From positions 558,001-622,000 of the forward strand of contig NC_018227.2 of NCBI RefSeq assembly GCF_000304355.2: 64,000 nucleotides of DNA. Direction: 5' to 3'. Origin of the DNA: Methanoculleus bourgensis MS2 (GTDB lineage: Archaea; Halobacteriota; Methanomicrobia; Methanomicrobiales; Methanoculleaceae). A program made the translations under genes and the position numbers. The notes below the pieces were generated by a model. The model was not told where the DNA came from and searched no databases. It saw only the letters and a program-made list of their open reading frames with translations. Below, one piece after another: positions 47,854 to 55,742 of this stretch (position 1 is its first letter; every line of letters starts with the position of its first letter).

Positions 47854-48264
47854 TTATACTGCAGTGCCGTTCCCAAGATCGTGGAGGAGCCAGCTGCCGC
47901 TGCCCTCTGCAACGATCTGGATATGGGGATTCTCAGGCACATCATTGCTGAGGACGAGGGCCTGCCCGGTCTTCCACGACGTCCAGGTTTCGCACTCGTG
48001 CCCTGCGCCGTCGATGAGGGTGAAATGTTTCGGCTCGCCGTCGACGAGGATCTTGAAGTGCCCGCGTTCGAGGGGGTCGCCGCCGTCGTGGTAGATGAAG
48101 ATGCTTCCGTTCTCATCAGTCACACTGCGGGCGAGCATCGCGGGCGCTGCATCGCCCATCGTGCTGGAGAGGAGCGCCACCCCGACGATCGCCGCCGCTG
48201 TCACGAAGACGGCGATGAGGGCCATGACGCCGATGAGATCGGAGGCGGCGGTGTCGTTGGGCAT
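47854..48264 (-). CDS. Type IV pilin-like protein, short
   Basis: A 136-residue protein with an archaeal pilin-type N-terminus: MPNDTAASDLIGVMALIAVF then a long hydrophobic helix to about residue 35. The outer part contains IFIYHDGGDPLERGHFKILV, which matches the LAHEGGDPLREGEYRIYIEN segment of its larger neighbour, so the two are related (DUF1628 type). It is third and last of a leftward trio. Pilins of this class are cleaved by an archaeal prepilin peptidase before the helix; the exact site is unclear here. Confidence 0.8.
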   Translation of the reverse strand: MPNDTAASDLIGVMALIAVFVTAAAIVGVALLSSTMGDAAPAMLARSVTDENGSIFIYHDGGDPLERGHFKILVDGEPKHFTLIDGAGHECETWTSWKTGQALVLSNDVPENPHIQIVAEGSGSWLLHDLGNGTAV

Positions 48265-48290
48265 GAGTGGTTCCTTTGGGTTCCTGATGT

Positions 48291-49118
48291 CTAATTTGTC
48301 CGCTCAATTTTTACTGTTCGAGCATCACAACCTACGACGAAATTTGTTTCATTAAAGGCAATTGCAACGACGACGACGGTATCCCCATCGCAGATTTGGC
48401 CTGGTGGAATACCACCTAATCTTGCTTCATATGTGCCGTTCCCGGGAACCCATGTCACGTTTTTCTGGTGATCATCATAGTGCTTCGAGGAATCAGTAGC
48501 ATAACCATACAGCAAGAAGTCCACCCGCGTGACGCTAACGTTAGTTACATTCGCCGACACAAAAGACCGACAATCACCACCTATCTTAACAAACTTCATT
48601 GTAGTCCCGATTCCAGGGATAACAATGCTGATGGGCGTCTCTTCCGACCCGTTACCCCCTCCGTCTGACACCGTCCCTGGCTCCACCGGGTCCGGGGAGA
48701 ACCCCGCCGTCCCTCCTCCCCTGAACTCCGGTTCTGCAAGGATCGTCTCACCGCCCCCCGAGATCGCGGTCACGACCACTCTCTCCGGCTTCTCTGTGCC
48801 GTTATAGACGAGCGCTCCCCCGATCGACCAGACGCCGTCTTCAGGTTTGCTGAAACTCCCGGTCCCATCCACAAACCCGCTTTCGTTCTCGATATAGATC
48901 CGGTACTCCCCCTCCCTCAGGGGGTCCCCTCCCTCGTGGGCGAGGGTGAGGCTGCCGCTCTTATTCCCCGCGACGATGGTTGCATGAGGGATCTCGTCCG
49001 GCTGGGGGCCGGAGAGGAAGAGCGCCGCCATGACCGCCACGGCGAGGACGGTCACGCCGACCAGGAGTACAACCCCGATCACCTCGGAGACTCCTTCTTC
49101 ACCAGGGTATCGTGTCAT
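48291..49118 (-). CDS. Type IV pilin-like protein with extended outer domain
   Basis: A 275-residue protein. The N-terminus PGEEGVSEVIGVVLLVGVTV followed by hydrophobic residues to about 40 is a typical archaeal pilin (DUF1628) signal with conserved SEVIGVVL. The outer domain holds the DUF1628 segment (EGGDPLREGEYRIYI) and a Gly/Ser-rich linker near 155-170, then a second region with several N-x-S/T sites (NVTNVS, NVTW, NETN) suitable for N-glycosylation. I chose ATG at 49118 because GGAGTG lies upstream; a GTG at 49127 is also open. Confidence 0.82.
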   Translation of the reverse strand: MTRYPGEEGVSEVIGVVLLVGVTVLAVAVMAALFLSGPQPDEIPHATIVAGNKSGSLTLAHEGGDPLREGEYRIYIENESGFVDGTGSFSKPEDGVWSIGGALVYNGTEKPERVVVTAISGGGETILAEPEFRGGGTAGFSPDPVEPGTVSDGGGNGSEETPISIVIPGIGTTMKFVKIGGDCRSFVSANVTNVSVTRVDFLLYGYATDSSKHYDDHQKNVTWVPGNGTYEARLGGIPPGQICDGDTVVVVAIAFNETNFVVGCDARTVKIERTN

Positions 49119-49123
49119 ACTGT

Positions 49124-50038
49124 TCACTCCACCAGGGATGCGGCGTTGTGGATCGTCACCGTGTAGTTCGCCTGGTACACGGTGAGGATTACCTTCCTGT
49201 CGCCTGCCGCCTCTGGCCGGATGGTGAGCCGGGCCTTGTTCCCGTCCAACAACTCGGGCTTGGGCAGCCAGGTGACATTCTCATCCATCGCTCTCTGCCG
49301 CACTTCCCCAAACGCCCTCTCCCAGGCCCTGGCCGTCATTGGATTGTCGGCCTCGATGGTCAGGTTCACCCGGTCATAGGCCTCAACGGAAGACGAATTG
49401 CCCCATCGCATCCGGGTCTCGACCCGCACCGGCCCCGAGCCCGCGATCATGTCCGAGCCCTCGAGCCGGATCGGTGCTATGGTGAGGGTGGTGTTCTCCC
49501 CGGCACGCGCCACCGCAATCGACGGCCCGACCCGCACCGTCGCCCCCCCATCCTGGGAGAGGAAGACCGCGCCCATCTGGTAGGTCCAGGTCTGGTCTAC
49601 CCAGTAGTTGTTCGAGGACCGGTAAGTGAGGTTGCCGAGGGGAAGATCCTGTATGGGGGTAGAGATCTCTTCACCATTCTGTGCAGTGACGGTGAGGTTA
49701 GCCCCGCCCTCCGTCACCGAGACCGTCCCCCCCGACCCCGCGGGGGAGAGGATGGGGAGCGCAAAAGCCCCGCCCCCCGTCGCCGCAGCACCCGTCCCAA
49801 GGTCGAAGGCCGTCGAGAGGAGCACCCCACTCCGGTTATTCACCCACAGCGAATCCAGGCTGATCTTATAATCCACGAACCGGTCCTTCACCTGGTTCAT
49901 ATGCGCAATCTCATTCTCCCTTCCCGCCGCCGGGACCCCGTAGACCTGGTAGAGCGAGAGTGCTACAACGATCACGCCAAGAATCAGCACAAAACCGACG
50001 ACCTCCGAGAGGGCGTCATCACGCAGGGGAAGTAGCAT
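49124..50038 (-). CDS. Pilin-like membrane-anchored surface protein
   Basis: A 304-residue protein with N-terminal DDALSEVVGFVLILGVIVVA and a hydrophobic helix to about residue 30, again the archaeal pilin pattern. The rest is an outer domain rich in beta-strand sequence and N-x-S/T sites (NRSG, NLTV, NLTY, NTTL, NSSS, NLTI). It leads the leftward trio, with GGATAAATAC near 50072 as a likely TATA box. Together the three may form a pilus or surface filament; the assembly ATPase is not in the window. Confidence 0.8.
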   Translation of the reverse strand: MLLPLRDDALSEVVGFVLILGVIVVALSLYQVYGVPAAGRENEIAHMNQVKDRFVDYKISLDSLWVNNRSGVLLSTAFDLGTGAAATGGGAFALPILSPAGSGGTVSVTEGGANLTVTAQNGEEISTPIQDLPLGNLTYRSSNNYWVDQTWTYQMGAVFLSQDGGATVRVGPSIAVARAGENTTLTIAPIRLEGSDMIAGSGPVRVETRMRWGNSSSVEAYDRVNLTIEADNPMTARAWERAFGEVRQRAMDENVTWLPKPELLDGNKARLTIRPEAAGDRKVILTVYQANYTVTIHNAASLVE

Positions 50039-50213
50039 AATTACTTGATTCTCTGTGTATGAACTGTATTTATCCGTTACTAATCATTATGCGCACTTCA
50101 CCAGGATAAGACAGAAAAGAAACGTTCATGACCCGGAAGGGGAGTATCTCAGGGGTTCTTTCCTGGTATCATGAAACCTTTTCACCTTCGCCCTCCTATA
50201 TGTAGAGCATAGT

Positions 50214-51224
50214 ATGACACAGGAGTCGGGAGTGGCTCCCCGGGAACCGTTCCTGAGCCCGGGATGCGTCCTCTGCCACCAGGGAGCAAAGATGGTCCTC
50301 TTCGTGACCGGACGGTGTCACCGCACCTGCTGGTACTGCCCGCTCTCGCGTGAGAGGAAGGGCCTGGATGTGGTGTTTGCAAATGACCGGAGAGTCACAT
50401 CGCCCTCCGATATCATCAGGGAGGCTGAGAACATGAGTGCTCTCGGCACCGGGGTCACCGGCGGCGAACCGCTGCTCGTCCTCGACCGGGTGGTGGAGTA
50501 CTGCACCCTCCTCAAGGAGCACTTCGGTCCCGACCATCAGATTCACCTCTACACCGGCCTTGCACCGGACGAGTCCATGCTCGGACGCCTGCAGGGGCTG
50601 GTCGACGAGATAAGGCTGCATCCTCCCCACGAATCCTGGCCGCGCATCCTCGAGACCAACTACGCCCGCTCCGCCGCCCTCGCTCGCCGGATGGGCTTTA
50701 CGATCGGCATCGAGGTCCCGTCGCTCCCCGGGCTCGGGGCTCTCGCCGCCGCGCTGCCGCTCCTCGACTTCTTGAACATCAACGAACTGGAGTGGGGGGA
50801 GACCTGCGCCGCCGCCATGCGCGAACGCGGGCTCGAGCCGGAGGACGGGCTGCATAATGCGGTGAAGGGTGCCCGCCAGTGGGTGGAAGAACTCCCTGCC
50901 GACCCGAAGGTGCACCTCTGTTCGTCGGTCTTCAAGGACTCGGTCCAGCTGCGGGAACGGTTAAAGCGGATCGCTGCCAATACTGCCCGTCCGTTTGAAG
51001 AGGTGACGGATGACGGGACTGTTGTCTATGGCGTTCTCGAACCGGCGGGCTCTCTCGACGGGTTCCTGGACGGTCTTGATGGGGACGACTATGAGATCTG
51101 TGAAGGAAGGGTCGAGACTGCGTGGTGGGTCCTCGCCGACCACGCTGCCCTGGTGCCGGGCAGGAAGTATGTCGTCGAGCGCTACCCGAACGGAGGGATG
51201 GTGGTGGAGGTGACACCGCTCTGA
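50214..51224 (+). CDS. Radical SAM protein, function unassigned
   Basis: A 336-residue radical SAM enzyme. The cluster motif is CHRTCWYCPLSRERKG near residue 35, preceded by LFVTGRC. GTGVTGGEPLLV follows as the SAM-binding GGE motif. Two upstream cysteines in PGCVLCHQGAK may bind another metal or cluster. The C-terminal third (VVYGVLEPAGSLDGFLDGLD) resembles no domain I know. It overlaps the start of the cis-prenyltransferase gene by one base, so the two are co-translated. Related proteins are often loosely called PFL-activating enzymes; I would not assign a substrate. Confidence 0.82.
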   Translation: MTQESGVAPREPFLSPGCVLCHQGAKMVLFVTGRCHRTCWYCPLSRERKGLDVVFANDRRVTSPSDIIREAENMSALGTGVTGGEPLLVLDRVVEYCTLLKEHFGPDHQIHLYTGLAPDESMLGRLQGLVDEIRLHPPHESWPRILETNYARSAALARRMGFTIGIEVPSLPGLGALAAALPLLDFLNINELEWGETCAAAMRERGLEPEDGLHNAVKGARQWVEELPADPKVHLCSSVFKDSVQLRERLKRIAANTARPFEEVTDDGTVVYGVLEPAGSLDGFLDGLDGDDYEICEGRVETAWWVLADHAALVPGRKYVVERYPNGGMVVEVTPL

Positions 51225-51991
51225 TGCTCCGGTCCGCGATTGAGCGTCTCTATGCTCGCTACCTCCTGTGGCAGGTAAAACACATCCCGCGGCACGTCGC
51301 GGTGATCCAGGATGGGAACCGCCGGTTTGCCAGGGACCAGGGGCTTGATACAGCGATCGGGCACCGGCTTGGGGCTGATACAACGGAGCAGGTTCTCGAC
51401 TGGGCATGCGAACTCGGTGTGCGGCACATCACGCTCTACACCTTCTCCACCGAGAACTTCCGGAGGGAGAGGAGTGAACTAACATCGTTGTTTGCGCTCT
51501 TTCAGGAGAAATTTGCCGCGATCCTGACCGACGAGCGTGTGCATAAAAACCATATCAGGGTGCAGATGATCGGGGACCGGTCCCTCCTGCCCGACGACCT
51601 TCTTGCGACCATCGACGCGGCAGAGAAGGCAACGTTGCACTACGCTGATTACTACATCAACATCGCGCTTGCCTACGGAGGCCGGAACGAGATCGTGCAT
51701 GCCGCCCGGTCGATCCTGGACGAGGTGAAAGCCGGGCTCATCGATCCCGCGACCATCAACCCCATGACCGTCGAGAGCCACCTCAACCGGGGAGCGCCTA
51801 TTCCCCCTGTCGACCTGATCATCCGCACCGGCAACGACTGCCGGACCTCCAACTTCCTCCCCTGGCTCGCAAACGGCCACGAGTCTGCTGTCTACTTCTG
51901 TGCCCCGTACTGGCCGGCCTTCCGGAAGATCGATCTCCTGCGGGCGATTCGCGTCTATGACCAGCGCATGCGCCTGCAGGAACGTATGTAA
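51224..51991 (+). CDS. uppS: cis-Prenyltransferase (undecaprenyl diphosphate synthase family)
   Basis: A 255-residue enzyme that extends a prenyl diphosphate in the cis configuration to make the dolichol-type carrier for N-glycosylation. Catalytic elements are VAVIQDGNRRFARDQG near residue 28, LYTFSTENFRR near 72 and DLIIRTGNDCRTSNFLPW near 197, the last with the Arg-rich IPP site. Its ATG lies in TGATG at the end of the radical SAM gene, with GGAGGTGA upstream. A degenerate homologue lies 680 bp downstream on the other strand. Confidence 0.94.
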   Translation: MLRSAIERLYARYLLWQVKHIPRHVAVIQDGNRRFARDQGLDTAIGHRLGADTTEQVLDWACELGVRHITLYTFSTENFRRERSELTSLFALFQEKFAAILTDERVHKNHIRVQMIGDRSLLPDDLLATIDAAEKATLHYADYYINIALAYGGRNEIVHAARSILDEVKAGLIDPATINPMTVESHLNRGAPIPPVDLIIRTGNDCRTSNFLPWLANGHESAVYFCAPYWPAFRKIDLLRAIRVYDQRMRLQERM

Positions 51992-52344
51992 CGGTATCCC
52001 TGGACAGGCGCAAAACTTTCGAGTCTCTCACACCTGTCGTCCCGGCAACCGCTCTCCGGGGGTATCCACCGGGACCGGGCTTTCCGGCTATGAGCGTATC
52101 CCAAAACGTTCATGAGGCCGCGTTCGGCCTCAGGCGCAACTGATGAAAAATCCCGAAGGGCGATTCACCACTGGCATGTCGCGTTTGGGAACGCAACAAA
52201 CAAAGACTCCGTTTCCAATTCTGAGGGGATTTTCATGTGAAACGCCTATGAGGGCGCTTTGGCCACGGGCTCACCTGATGAACACCGGAGCGCTGGATAC
52301 AGAGACCGATCTGCCAGACCCGGTTTTTCTCTCCGGTCCCTGTA
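51992..52344. other. Gap after uppS with stable hairpin
   Basis: No gene is supported. A perfect 8-bp hairpin, TGAGGCCG (52113-52120), loop CGTT, CGGCCTCA (52125-52132), stands out. It could be a transcript end or part of a decayed element. The right end of the gap adjoins element D. Confidence 0.45.
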
Positions 52345-52519
52345 TTGTATCATTTCATCTAATATTGTCCATGCAATACCATCTCACGCGAAGGGCGCGA
52401 AGCCGCGAAGTTCGGTTGCTGGGCGGCATAGTCCCCTTCGCGTCCTTCGCGCCTTCGCGTGCGGTGGCGATCGCTCGCCCCGCATCAGGACCCGCAACAT
52501 AAGGTGAAACGGTCCAGTA
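52343..52519. mobile_element. MITE-like element D (173 bp, TA flanks)
   Basis: It is bounded by TA at 52343-52344 and 52518-52519. The left end reads TTGTATCATTTCATCTAATA and the reverse complement of the right end reads CTGGACCGTTTCACCTTATG. The interior has CACGCGAAGGGCGCGAAGCC and CTTCGCGTCCTTCGCGCCTT, nearly complementary blocks that would fold into one long hairpin. Its left half is the reverse complement of the right half of element E. A second end (TAGTGGACCGCGG) begins at once at 52520. Confidence 0.7.
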
Positions 52520-52670
52520 TAGTGGACCGCGGTGGTAACCCCCACCCCACCTGACCTCCAAAATCCTCCACCGGGAGGATGCCCTGCCTGGGGGCGATGA
52601 AAAAGAACCCAAAAGACCGGTGACACAGTTCAGGCGTCCCGGACCCGGTATATTCCCGGCAGCCTCCTCC

Positions 52671-53261
52671 TCACTTCCCAAAACGTCTTGCCCGGGACTG
52701 GAAATCCCGGAGTGCCCTGAGAAAATCCACTTTTCTGAGCAGCGCCCAGTTCACATCAAGGAAGAAGAGTTCTGAGTAGACCGACTGCCAGATGAGAAAG
52801 TCGGTCAGGTGGTCCCCGCCGGTCTTGATGACAAGGTCAGGCTCGTACTTGAAGGTGAGGTATGATTCCAGCAGCCCCTCGTCAACCGATGCCGGGTCCA
52901 CCCCGTCTTCGGCAATCCTTCTCACGCAGTCAGCGATCTCCTCCCGGCCGCTCTTCCCGATCGCCACCGTCACCTCCATACCTTCCCCGCTGACCTCACT
53001 CTCATCCCCGTAGTGCAGGGTCAGGCGTGCGATCGAGGCAACCGTGCGGATCAGCGGAAGACAGCGTTCGAGCCTTGCCGGATCGTCGGTGCTGATATGA
53101 AACATGACACTTCCGATCCCGAGTTCGCGGCACCACTGGACGGCGAGGGAGAGGTTGCCCGGGGCGTCGAGTATATCCTGCTCGGTGATCATGAAGCAGA
53201 TCTGTTCCGGGAGCGTGTGGAGGTCCGCGAGGAGTCTCCTCTCGTAGAGCCGGTAGATCAC
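52671..53261 (-). CDS. Degenerate cis-prenyltransferase homologue (NgBR-like partner)
   Basis: A 196-residue homologue of uppS. Its start IYRLYERRLLADLHTLPEQI aligns with IERLYARYLLWQVKHIPRHV of uppS, but the catalytic IQDGNRRFA reads ITEQDILDA, so the essential Asp/Asn/Arg cluster is gone. The C-terminus is kept (LVIKTGGDHLTDFLIWQSVY, then SELFFLDVNWALLRKVDFLR). This matches the non-catalytic subunit of heteromeric cis-prenyltransferases (NgBR/Nus1 type), known also from Methanosarcina. I start at the GTG at 53261, overlapping the polX stop; a GTG at 53270 is possible. Confidence 0.82.
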   Translation of the reverse strand: MIYRLYERRLLADLHTLPEQICFMITEQDILDAPGNLSLAVQWCRELGIGSVMFHISTDDPARLERCLPLIRTVASIARLTLHYGDESEVSGEGMEVTVAIGKSGREEIADCVRRIAEDGVDPASVDEGLLESYLTFKYEPDLVIKTGGDHLTDFLIWQSVYSELFFLDVNWALLRKVDFLRALRDFQSRARRFGK

Positions 53262-54937
53262 GACCTCCACTCCAGCAACTCAGGTAGAGAGAGGGTATTT
53301 GCGAGATCGTCCGGGGTGCACCAGCCCCGGCGCGCCATCATGATGCCGTAGCAGATATTCGAAAATTCGCCCACCCGGTGGGCATCGGTCCCTGCAGCCA
53401 GTTTCACTCCTTTCTTCTTCGCGTGCCAGATATAAATATCCTCAAGATCCAGCCGGTAGGGCGACGCATTGATCTCAAGCGCGGTCCCTGTTGCGGCTGC
53501 ATGGTCGATCACCCGCGCAAGGTCGATCGCATACGGCGGCCTCCGGCCGAGGAGACGTCCGGTGGGATGGCCGATGATATCGACATGCTCGTTCTCCATC
53601 GCATTGAGGACGCGCCGGGTCAGGACGTCCTGGTCCTGGTCGAACCCCGAGTGGACCGAGGCTATCACCAGGTCGAGGTCTGCAAGGACCCCATTTGGGT
53701 ACCCAAGGCTGCCGTCGCTCCTGATATCCACTTCACTCCCGGCGAGGAGCTGGCAGGTATGCCGCCGGTTGACTCGCTCGATCCCGGCCTGCTGCTTTGC
53801 GAGTGCTTCCAGGCTCACCCGCGAGGAGTGGTCGGTGATCGCGATATACTCGTAGCCCATGGCATCCCCTGCCGCCGCCACATCCTCAAGCGACTGGCGG
53901 CCATCGCTCTGGATCGTGTGCGCATGGAGGTCTCCCCGCAGGTCGCGAAGTTCGACGAGGTCGGGGAGGGCGCGGCTGAGGGCGAGTTCGACCTCGCCCC
54001 GGTCCTCGCGCAACTCCGGTGGGACGGTTTCCATGCCGAGGAACCCGAAGACCTCCTCTTCGCTCCCGAATGCCTGCAGGCGGCCGCTCGTAGACTCGAC
54101 GAGGCCGCCCGGCTCCAGCCGGTACCCCTGTTCCTGCGCCACAGCGGCGAGCCTGGCTAAAAACGCCCCGGAACCGGTGGCGCAGAGGAGCGCGGTGCCG
54201 TACTGGTCCGGGTCGGTGAACCTGACGTTCACCCGGGCACCGCTTATAGAGAGTGAGACCTCCTCCTTGTCCTCGCCGGGGCCGGCCAGAAGGTGGTCCA
54301 TGAGGGCAGCCCGGTCCGCGGTGGTGACGATATCGATCTTCCCGACGGTGCTTGCGCCCCGGCGGTAACTCCCGGCAACCGCATATTGCCCGTCCGGAAA
54401 GAGCGCCGCCACGCTCCCGAGCACGGCGTCGGCCTGTGGGCGGGTCATCCGGTTCGACCTCTCGCGGTACCGCCTGATCCCCCTTCCTATCGCCTCCTCC
54501 TTCTTCGCGCCGAACCCCCGAAGACCCCTGATCCGGCGCCCCTTCACCGCCGCCTCCAGGTCGTCTATCGTCTGGATACCAAGCTTCTTCCAGAGGGTAT
54601 GCAGCGTCCGGGGCCCCACCCCGCTGACATCGAGGAGGTCGATGACCGATCCCGGTATCGTGGCCTGCAGGTCATCGAGTTCCCGGAACGACCCGGTCCC
54701 GGCGATCTCCTGGATCTGCGCGGCTATCCGGACCCCGATGCCCGGGATGCGGGTGAGCGCCTCCTCATCGAGCCCGGCGACCGGGATGGAAAGCCGCTCA
54801 ACCTGCCGTGCCGCCCGGGCATACGCCCCGGCCCGGTGTTGGTCGGCACCCGCGACCTCAAGCAACCGGCCCATGAGCGCGAGCTGTTCGGCCACGTCCC
54901 TGTTCGTGACCTGCCTCTCCGGCCCCTTCATGATCAT
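53258..54937 (-). CDS. polX: PolX-family protein (PHP domain intact, polymerase site altered)
   Basis: A 559-residue X-family polymerase/PHP protein. N-terminal HhH motifs (LTRIPGIGVRIAAQI, LLDVSGVGPRTLHTL) bind DNA. The palm motif reads GSYRRGASTVGKIDIVTT, where the family has GDxD, so the first catalytic Asp is Lys. The third Asp, normally in RxDxR, is Asn in VNVRFTDPDQYG. The C-terminal PHP phosphoesterase is complete: DLHAHTIQSDG, AITDHSS, GSEVDI, ASVHSGF, IGHPTGR and GTDAHR. It may be a nuclease rather than a polymerase. The start at 54937 is preferred to 55027, whose extra residues look non-coding. Confidence 0.9.
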   Translation of the reverse strand: MIMKGPERQVTNRDVAEQLALMGRLLEVAGADQHRAGAYARAARQVERLSIPVAGLDEEALTRIPGIGVRIAAQIQEIAGTGSFRELDDLQATIPGSVIDLLDVSGVGPRTLHTLWKKLGIQTIDDLEAAVKGRRIRGLRGFGAKKEEAIGRGIRRYRERSNRMTRPQADAVLGSVAALFPDGQYAVAGSYRRGASTVGKIDIVTTADRAALMDHLLAGPGEDKEEVSLSISGARVNVRFTDPDQYGTALLCATGSGAFLARLAAVAQEQGYRLEPGGLVESTSGRLQAFGSEEEVFGFLGMETVPPELREDRGEVELALSRALPDLVELRDLRGDLHAHTIQSDGRQSLEDVAAAGDAMGYEYIAITDHSSRVSLEALAKQQAGIERVNRRHTCQLLAGSEVDIRSDGSLGYPNGVLADLDLVIASVHSGFDQDQDVLTRRVLNAMENEHVDIIGHPTGRLLGRRPPYAIDLARVIDHAAATGTALEINASPYRLDLEDIYIWHAKKKGVKLAAGTDAHRVGEFSNICYGIMMARRGWCTPDDLANTLSLPELLEWRS

Positions 54938-55109
54938 CGGTCGTCCGCGAAACCATATGGTGTTGACGCCTCCCCCGCCCCCCGGCATTGCCGGGGATAT
55001 GCCCGCTGACCGGTCGAGCAGAACCACTCAAGAGAACGTAGCGGGTGGATCGACCCCCACATGGCATCATCCAAATCCATAAACTGATAGAGGTGTAAGA
55101 AGTTGTAGC

Positions 55110-55742
55110 ATGCTTCCCTCCACATTTGAGGATTACCTCGAAGCAATCCTCACAATAACAGAAAACGGCAGGCAACAGGCGACGTCGCAGGAGATAGCGG
55201 CGGCGCTCGGCACCGGGAGGGCAGCCGCCGGGGAAACCATCGCCTCCCTGGTCGAGGAAGGATACCTGGAGCAGGCGCCGGGCGACGCGGTCAGATTGAC
55301 CGGGAAGGGGAGGACGGTTGCATCGAAGGTGGCCCGGAAACACCGTGTCCTCCAGTGCTTCCTGACCGAGGCGCTCGGCATCGAGGAGGACGCAGCAAAC
55401 CGGGAAGCCTGCACGCTTGAGCACGGTATCTCTGATGAGACCATCGACCGCCTCTCCTCCTACATGGACGGCGCCCAGCCCCCTCCGGGACGTCTTGGGC
55501 GCTGCTGGGGGCGGGACGCCTGCACGCTGCTCGACTGCAAGGAAGGAGACACCGTCCGTGTGGCGATGCTTCGGGGGCCCCGGCGGAACCGAAGGCTGCT
55601 TGACCTCGGCATCTTCCCCGGCGAGGTCGTGCAGATCCGGCGAAAACTCCCGAACCAGTCGGTCGTCGTCAGGGTAAAAGGGTGCGACATCGCCATCAGC
55701 CCCGAGATCGCTGCATCGATCATCGTGGAGTCGTGTCCATGA
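55110..55742 (+). CDS. DtxR-type metal regulator fused to a FeoA domain
   Basis: A 210-residue regulator. Residues 1-65 are a winged helix (PSTFEDYLEAILTITENGRQ); residues 70-120 are the metal-binding dimerisation part with NREACTLEHGISD, the DtxR/MntR ligand motif EAC..EH. Residues 135-208 are an SH3-like FeoA domain (EGDTVRVAMLRGPRRNRRLL DLGIFPGE). It probably represses the iron uptake gene feoB, which it overlaps by four bases, and supplies the FeoA function in cis. No separate feoA is seen. Confidence 0.92.
   Translation: MLPSTFEDYLEAILTITENGRQQATSQEIAAALGTGRAAAGETIASLVEEGYLEQAPGDAVRLTGKGRTVASKVARKHRVLQCFLTEALGIEEDAANREACTLEHGISDETIDRLSSYMDGAQPPPGRLGRCWGRDACTLLDCKEGDTVRVAMLRGPRRNRRLLDLGIFPGEVVQIRRKLPNQSVVVRVKGCDIAISPEIAASIIVESCP

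Noticed and set aside
50190-50213. CCTATATGTAG as TATA box for the radical SAM gene at 50214
   Set aside because: It lies only about 14 bases before the ATG, so a start 25 bases downstream would fall inside the gene with no nearby alternative start.
52138-52230. Box C/D-like small RNA (TGATGA near 52142 and CTGA near 52223)
   Set aside because: The distance of about 80 nt is too long for an archaeal C/D RNA and no internal C'/D' pair is convincing.
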